A stretch of 64,000 nucleotides of DNA from Syncephalis fuscata (lineage: Eukaryota > Zoopagomycota > Zoopagomycetes > Zoopagales > Piptocephalidaceae). A program made the position numbers and the translations under genes. The stretch is taken from the NCBI GenBank assembly GCA_025786725.1, contig JAHLTZ010000009.1, positions 558,001 through 622,000 on the forward strand, given 5' to 3'. This document shows, in pieces, positions 57,919-64,000 of this stretch. Position 1 is the stretch's first letter; each line of letters starts with the position of its first letter. A model generated the notes under the pieces. That model searched no databases. It worked only from the letters and a program-made list of their open reading frames with translations, and was not told the DNA's origin.

Positions 57919-59003
57919 ACTATACTACTATATCGCAGCTATATTGCTACTACATTATCCGCTGGTTTATCTGCTGCCAAACGTACATATCTTAATAGTT
58001 ATTGAATTATTTCAACGTTTTTTCTAAACATCACAGCAGTTATGCCGTATGATATAGTGGTACAAGCATGGAGAATATTATAACAAAAAATATGCAAAAT
58101 AAATATGTTAGTTGGGTCAATGAAGTGTTGTTCGATTTAAATTGATAATTTTATTATTATAAATATTTTTACGTAAAACCTAATAAATGGTCAATAATTT
58201 CATGCCTCGTATTAATAAGGAGTAAAAGACACAATATTAAATGTGCCATACCTACATTCAATCATATTCTTGGCGATGATCTTCCCAGCTAAGAATACTG
58301 TGAATTTACCATAATTGTATATGTTCTATGGCTCCGATTTATCAAAGTATTAATTGCCAAGAAAGCCACGGCAAATTTACTGCTCCGTTCCGTCCTGGTC
58401 ATATGCTTATTCGGTACAAATAGTCCAATGGCTGTGTCGTTAAACAGCTAGTGCCCCAATTCGGTCAGACTCCGACTTCAAACCGTTAATATGCGTGTCA
58501 CTTGAAACAACGATAACGGCGACCACCACGGCAACAACACGCTACACGCACGCTGCATAAAGAAAGAGGCATTTTTAGATATTGCCCATGTGGTATAAGG
58601 GAAAACGCGTGGATGGTCCGACAGAGTGAGAGTATATACAGCCGCGGACTTGACTCCTTGCTAACGGGCGTACACATCCCTTAATCTTTTCATTCTTCAT
58701 TTTAACCTTTTATACTAAACAACTGTAGTAGCATCTCTCCAATACTTGCTGTTTGTTGCTAGCTCTTTTATTACACTACTATTACTACCGTTATTAACGG
58801 CTATCTAGCGTCTTTGGTATTTTTTTATAATCAGACCTTTATTTGTTGATCTGCACAGTGTGTACTGCATTTCACTGAACATACACTACAGCTAGCCGTT
58901 GGTAGTACTAGCTGGCTGACCAATCTACAAGTAGTCCGGTCAAGTAACCAGGTACAGCTGTACAGTTGCATTTTTGCGTCTACTGAGCAATTATACGGCC
59001 AGT
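57919..59003. other. Intergenic upstream of ceramide synthase
   Basis: The first 500 bp are AT-rich. From about 58440 to 58700 the DNA is GC-richer with ACC/ACG triplets and may be promoter or 5' leader. No gene recognised. Confidence 0.5.
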
Positions 59004-60403
59004 ATGGCGTTTACACCTTTAACGACTGCACATCAAGCGCAATGGCATCATGGAAAGCGATCCATGAGTGCAAAAGGGGCAACTGCCGCACAAACAAGTT
59101 CACTAGTTAATACATTGCGTAATTACTGGTACTGGGGAGAAACGAGTAAGTATTAGTAATAGTAGTATGTTGGCTGGACCATAATGCACTGTATTGTTTG
59201 CTGGTCTAAAGCGGTTTTATTAAAGTGTAGAATAACACAATAGCTAATATTTAATCGGCGTTATTTAGGAGTGACCAGCAGCATAGTATTCGCTCTATTG
59301 GTTGGACATTATGTGTTTCAATTGCCTGGTTTTGCACCGTTTGTTGAACTTCAACATCCTATTCCAACGGAGGAATTAAAAGATCCTAATGGTGGCCACG
59401 TTATCAACGAGGCTACTATGACTTTTACTATGTCGTTCATTGGATTGTTATTTTTACCTTTCTTAGAGCAGCGACGATGCAATGGCTATTGCGTCCGCTT
59501 GCTATCTCGCAAGGGGTTCGTGCACCGGCAAAGCAACAACGATTTATGGAACAAGGCTGGCTTGTAGTGTTTTATTCAATTTCATGGACGGCCGGCATGT
59601 GGATCATGTACAATAGCAAGCATTGGTTTAATACGGACGAGATGTGGCGCGAGTATCCATTCTATCAGCTAACACCAAGCATGAACATTATTATCTGATC
59701 CAACTGGCCTTTTGGTGGCAACAAATGATTATTGTTAACGTTGAGGAGAAGCGTAAAGACTACATTGTGATGTCAACACATCATGTAATCACTATTCTTT
59801 TGATTATGGGCAGTTACTATACCCATGTTACTCCTGTTGGTAATGCTATTCTATGCTGTATGGATTTTGCAGATATTTTATTATCGGTAAGCTATACAAC
59901 TGTTTAATAATACTAAACAACACTTCTAACCGCTATCTGCATTGCACTTTATGAATCTATAGACGGCCAAAGTATTTAATTATATGAAATGGCAACGTAC
60001 GACCGATACCTGCTTTATCGTATTCCTCGTGAGCTGGATTGTGACCCGTCATGGCTTTTTCAACATTCTTACCTATAGCGTGTACAATGACATGCCAAGA
60101 TTCAATACTATTCAATGGGATCCATCTCGTCAATACTTCCACACCTATGGTATCTACACTAGCTACATAGTCTTGTTGAGCGGTCTAGAGATTCTATGTA
60201 TCTATTGGTTCTACCTAGTGGTGGGCATCGTACGTCGTGTCATTAGTGGCCGCAAGCCCGAGGACACTCGTAGCGATAGTGAAGATAGTGGCGATGAAGA
60301 TGCAAGCAAGCAGAAGAAGAAGCAGCAGCAGAAGAAGGCAGGAAAGAAGCAACAGGCGGTGGACGCAGCACACCACAAGGCGTTGCCAGTACACAAGCTA
60401 TAG
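59004..60403 (+). CDS. Ceramide synthase (Lag1/Lac1, TLC domain)
   Basis: ER membrane enzyme that N-acylates sphingoid bases. ATG 59004 (MAFTPLTTAHQAQW); the upstream open part lacks an ATG. N-terminal segment TLRNYWYWGE, intron about 59145-59270, then luminal and membrane parts INEATMTFTMSFIG and GWLVVFYSISWTAGMWIMYNSKHW. The catalytic Lag1 motif is intact: YLIQLAFWWQQM, EEKRKDYIVMSTHHVITILLI with the paired His, and MDFADILLS with the acidic pair, followed after an intron by KVFNYMKW. The C-terminus is acidic then Lys/Gln-rich (KQKKKQQQKK), cytosolic, and ends at 60403. Two missing-base breaks (near 59478 and 59690). With all active-site residues kept, a working gene is likely. Convergent with the Ac45-like gene. 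Confidence 0.95.
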
Positions 60404-60664
60404 AAGAACAAACGAATGACAGACAATTACGCCGCCGCCAATAAATCATTGGGTATATTATTAGTTATCATAGTAGTGGTGTTGGTGATTTTTATACTGT
60501 CAGTAGTTGATATAATGATGATGTGATCCGGTGTGTTATGTATCAGCTTTAACGCTGCTGTATTGAGTTAATAAATTGAACATTCTTTATAAACAATAAT
60601 TGGTCAAGTTTCATTGGAAATCAACTAAAATGGCTTTATAAATTTATGATCTTTGCCTATCTGT

Positions 60665-61833
60665 TTAAGCCTTCTTTTGCTTGACTGGCGCCATTGGCAC
60701 AGCAGCTTGCATGGCACTCAACCAGCCAATGCCTACCATGAGAATAGCAATTAACAAAGCGCTAACAATCAGTCCCATCAATACACCAGTGGTAAAAATA
60801 TCATCTCGAGCAGATCGTGTATGAGACGATCCTACAAATAAAATCATATAGTTCTGCTTAAAACTGGTTTCCATTAAATCTACCATTGCGTGGACCACAC
60901 GAGCTGTTCAATCGATAAATTAATGATAAATAACCATTTGTATACCGTTAACTATTAGTATTACCTTGATGCTGTATCATAGATGCTCTCTTGTCGTTAC
61001 CAACGGCTGGTAGTCGGCCAAGCGAAAGTTTAATCAATCTTGGACCGCTATGCTCATCGGACACTTCGTTTAAATCGACCACAGCATCCTCTAATATATT
61101 TTAATATTAATAATACTATTTAAATAATATAATAAACTACTAGTACTTGCCATTGCCAGTCAATTCCATTACAATCGCATGACATGCACGCTTTACGTAG
61201 TGTTCCACGTCATGTTCGGTAATGCGAGCATGATCACCTTCCGAAAGAACTCGATGCTAAAGTTGGCATCAGTGCAAGTTATCATACTTACAATATACAC
61301 TTGCCTTTAATTCATCATTTAGCGGAAGAGCCGTCTCTTCAGCAGCTGGAGTGTCGGCATTCTATTGCAATCTCGTTAGTATATGTGCTGTTACAATTCA
61401 GCTGGATTTTTAAACTTACTTCAGGCCGTTCAATAATAAGTAGCGCTTTCATGCTGCATTCCCGTAGATATGTCTCCAAACGTTGTGCAGAGGCTGCATG
61501 CTCTCCAGTAGGCAAACGGAAAACATGCTGCTCTTCTTGTTGTTGTAGCAGCTTTTCTTGGTCCGTTGGATTATTCGGTAATTGATGTCTATGATGCATA
61601 CAGATTTAGCAAGTATATAATACAGAGATGCATTCGCTGTTATAGAGATCGTAGTGTACGTTGTCTATAGCCTAGTAAAAAACATACCTGACAGGTGACC
61701 AAAGTAAAGAAGCCACTTTAACAGCACCTCTACCGCCTTGCGAGGCCGATACTGGCTGGACAAAGGATTGCATCGTCATATGCAAACTCATGCCAATAAA
61801 GGTCCATAGAGCAATGCTGGACGCTGTTCGCAT
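60665..61833 (-). CDS. V-ATPase accessory/assembly protein, Ac45/Voa1/Big1-like
   Basis: Type I ER/vacuolar membrane protein. The family assists V-ATPase assembly (Voa1, ATP6AP1) or beta-1,6-glucan synthesis (Big1). ATG 61833 begins MRTASSIALWTFIG, a signal peptide ending near VSA. Six short exons encode a poorly conserved luminal domain: RLETYLRECSMKALLIIERPE, LNDELKHRVLSEGD, VKRACHAIVMELTG, then DLNEVSDEHSGPRLIKLSLGRLP. The C-terminal segment is diagnostic: DDIFTTGVLMGLIVSALLIAILMVGIGWLSAMQ, one membrane helix with the family's G-x-x-M/L-G-x-x-V-x-x-L pattern and a following W-L-x-x-Q. The tail ends KQKKA, a dilysine-like ER/Golgi retrieval signal. Which family role applies cannot be told. 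Confidence 0.82.
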
Positions 61834-63470
61834 CCGACGAGGCAAAGAAAACACATAGTTGGTTTGATGGGTGAATTTGCACCAAAGTATACACCAGAGA
61901 TAAACAGAGAAAGAAGAAGCGGTAGTTTGTAAGAGATGTGGCGTAGTCGTGGTAGCATAGTAATAGCAACAGTGGCAACAACAGTAGCAGTAGCGGCAAT
62001 GAAACAAAAACGTTCAGGTGACGTGATGTCAAACAACCTTCATTCGTTTCCTCTTCAAATCATAAATGAAATTGGACTAAAACTGGCCCATTCGATGACG
62101 ATTATTACCAGAAATGCAGTTCATGTATATTGTGCATTTAATGCTATATTCTTTTATTTCATTATTCTATTGATGCAAGGGAGAGTATATTTAATTTAGT
62201 AAAATAATATAGATTCAAATGAATAATGTGTGTGTGTATGTTTAAAAGAATTGAATTGAAATCCATAAAGATATAACTACCAGAAAAAGAAAATTTATTT
62301 ATAAAATACATTATAGTATAATATATATATATAATGGAAATAATATGAATAGATAGAAAATATATGCATACTGGATAATGAATCTACAATGATGAGTAGT
62401 TTGATGACTGATGTTACCCAGTTTCATGTTCAATTACGCGAATGCTATCCAATTTAGTCATTTATCCTCCAAATAATAATCAATGGCCAATAATTTTTTA
62501 ATTAACAAAAATAACTTTAATGATATCATTTGCTGGTAACACCATTGGTGTTTATCTATAAATGCATGTGCAGTGCATTCGAATGAATGTGCGTGTGATA
62601 GATTCATTCCTAAGACTCGGTGTCATTATCGTATACATTGGGTGTGCATAGAGATACAAGTTTGCACTCGCACGATATACAAGTTTATTGTATATGACAT
62701 AAATTTTAATATAATACGCTACTAATGGGGCGATATTATCCAAAGTGAAACGGCCTGACCGCAGCTATGTTTAGTCATTTACTGCGTACAGTAGCTAGTA
62801 ATTAGCTGCAGTCCTCATTAATATTCCGTAAATACAATATAATATTTGTATCGATGATATATCTGTAAGCCAAGATTTCAAGCCATCTCTTTTACATTCT
62901 ACCCCGTGTCTCAAACATATAAATACACATTTCTTCTATATGCTAATTATGCATATGACACTTGTACTATCACATTGTTACATCTTTTTGACCCTAAATC
63001 ATTATGCAATGTAATTACTATGAAGCCCAAGAAGATTGATATGTCATATATTACATAGCGATCAGCTATTACACTTACCTTTGACTTGATTAATACTAGT
63101 AGATCTATAGTGCTAAATTATTTCAAGCATCCTGTAATTTCAGCATACCATACTCTAAAACTGGCCATTTACCAGGCCTTTATTCATATGGATACAAAAT
63201 AAGTTATTTGCTGTCATGCGGCTGGCAACAGGATAACAAACACACTGCTATCCCGTTTAGTATCATTGTTGCCCCAGTTGCAGTTTCTGACACGCACAAC
63301 AGGATTATTATCGTTGATCATTAGCTTGTTCATAGTATAATTGGTGCATGGTAGCCATGCCGTGCGCTCTTGATTTGCATCTACTTCTTGAACTCTTCCA
63401 TCAGTCTTTTTGTTTAACACACATCCGCGCATTATTTTACATTTTATTGCTGTTATCTAAAGTTTTTATA
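61834..63470. other. Intergenic with MITE fragment
   Basis: Near 61930-62000 lies a low-complexity GTA/GCA-rich tract upstream of the Ac45-like gene, giving several spurious frames. A MITE end sits at 62350-62431. The remainder is AT-rich with no gene. Confidence 0.5.
62350..62431 (-). mobile_element. MITE fragment (terminal region)
   Basis: ATATATGCATACTGGATAATG through GATGACTGATGTTACCC to TTTCATGTTC matches the right terminus of the MITE at 55880-55957, which is the reverse complement of its left terminus. Confidence 0.65.
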
Positions 63471-64000
63471 ATGCCAATCATTAATTATAATGACCCAAGA
63501 TACACAGAATGGATGAATAGCAACATACAAGCACTGGGGGCTCGTATTCATTTGCTTGGTGAAGTGTACATGCTTGATTTCTTTATGGATGCCACTGGCG
63601 ACATTCCAAACAACGCCTTCGAGTATCTGGTGTACAAACCCAAATTATAACGCACATGGTAGTGTTATGTATATTTGCACGCAACTTTATTGTGGCCGGC
63701 AAAATGGTCATATCACGGTCTCGTAGCATTGCATCGTGGTGCTGTTTAGTTCCATCTGTCTCGGGCATTATGTCGGTTTTATTGGCTATACTTATGTATT
63801 TGAATTTAGGCATTAATTGTCGGGCTATGGTATGGTTTTTCATATTCAATGTGTCATTGACAATGCTTGGTAATAGTTCAGTACTTTACAAAAAGTTTAT
63901 TTGATACTCTGTCGAAAAAAATGGATATTATACATTGGTATTCCGGCTATGATGGCACAGCTTGCATTTGTTTTCATTACCATTTATGACAGCTTTATTG
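63471..64000 (+). CDS. Seven-TM orphan protein (family member B), cut by window end
   Basis: Paralog of the gene at 24-1012, beginning MPIINYNDPRYTEW and continuing LLGEVYMLDFFMDATGDI (compare LGEMRIYDFFMEASGDI). The helices follow in the same order: VAGKMVISRSRSIASWCC, INCRAMVWFFIFNVSLTM, and after a break ILCRKKWILYIG-PAMMAQL. Two missing-base breaks (near 63618 and 63902) are needed to stay in frame with the intact copy. The C-terminal half lies beyond the window. As with the other copies, function is unknown. Confidence 0.72.

Noticed and set aside
61672-62036. Several minus-strand frames upstream of ATG 61833
   Set aside because: They arise from a GTA/GCA-rich low-complexity tract; only the frame starting at 61833 gives a signal peptide that splices into the Ac45-like exons.

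Overview
The window is nuclear DNA of a fungus, most likely an early-diverging (non-Dikarya) lineage. Genes are AT-rich, closely packed and cut by many very short introns (about 45-70 nt; donor GTAAGT, branch site CTAA(T/C), acceptor TAG/CAG). The catalogue is fungal: Trm5, Rex1, THO subunit, Aly/REF, ceramide synthase, OPT transporter, stand-alone UDP-galactose epimerase, Ac45/Voa1-like protein. A Crinkler (CRN) gene, Mutator-like transposon debris, MITEs and many secreted orphan proteins suggest a lineage that interacts with hosts. The exact taxon is inference; nothing here names a species.

Layout. 0-5 kb: a seven-TM orphan gene, two tandem small secreted Cys-rich genes (minus), and a decayed copy of the seven-TM gene. 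5.2-19.8 kb, plus strand: WDR6/Trm734, Rap-GAP, one orphan (minus), THOC1/Hpr1, Trm5. 19.8-26 kb, mostly minus: secreted pseudokinase, Mpv17/PMP22 (plus), UDP-glucose 4-epimerase, mitochondrial carrier. 26.5-41 kb, plus: DUF1295 membrane enzyme, protein kinase with coiled coil, OPT transporter, REX1-type exonuclease, MFS transporter. 41-46.5 kb: repeat island with a long imperfect palindrome, direct repeats and a broken MULE transposase. 46.6-49.5 kb (minus): CRN NTPase-nuclease. 50-54 kb: secreted peptide and two tandem secreted kinase-fold proteins. 54-62 kb: CutA, a MITE, Aly/REF, ceramide synthase, Ac45/Voa1-like. 63.5 kb to the end: a second seven-TM gene, cut by the window edge.

Themes. 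RNA metabolism is well represented: two anticodon-loop modification factors (Trm734, Trm5), a 3'-5' exonuclease, and two TREX components (THOC1, Aly/REF). Accessory genes sit in gaps between them: three secreted kinase-fold proteins lacking catalytic residues, three seven-TM paralogs, three small secreted Cys-rich proteins and a CRN.

Caution: about ten conserved genes can only be read through with single-base frame corrections, nearly all in the direction of a missing base and several at homopolymers. This looks like residual long-read assembly error rather than mass pseudogenisation. Gene spans below run through these breaks and name them.
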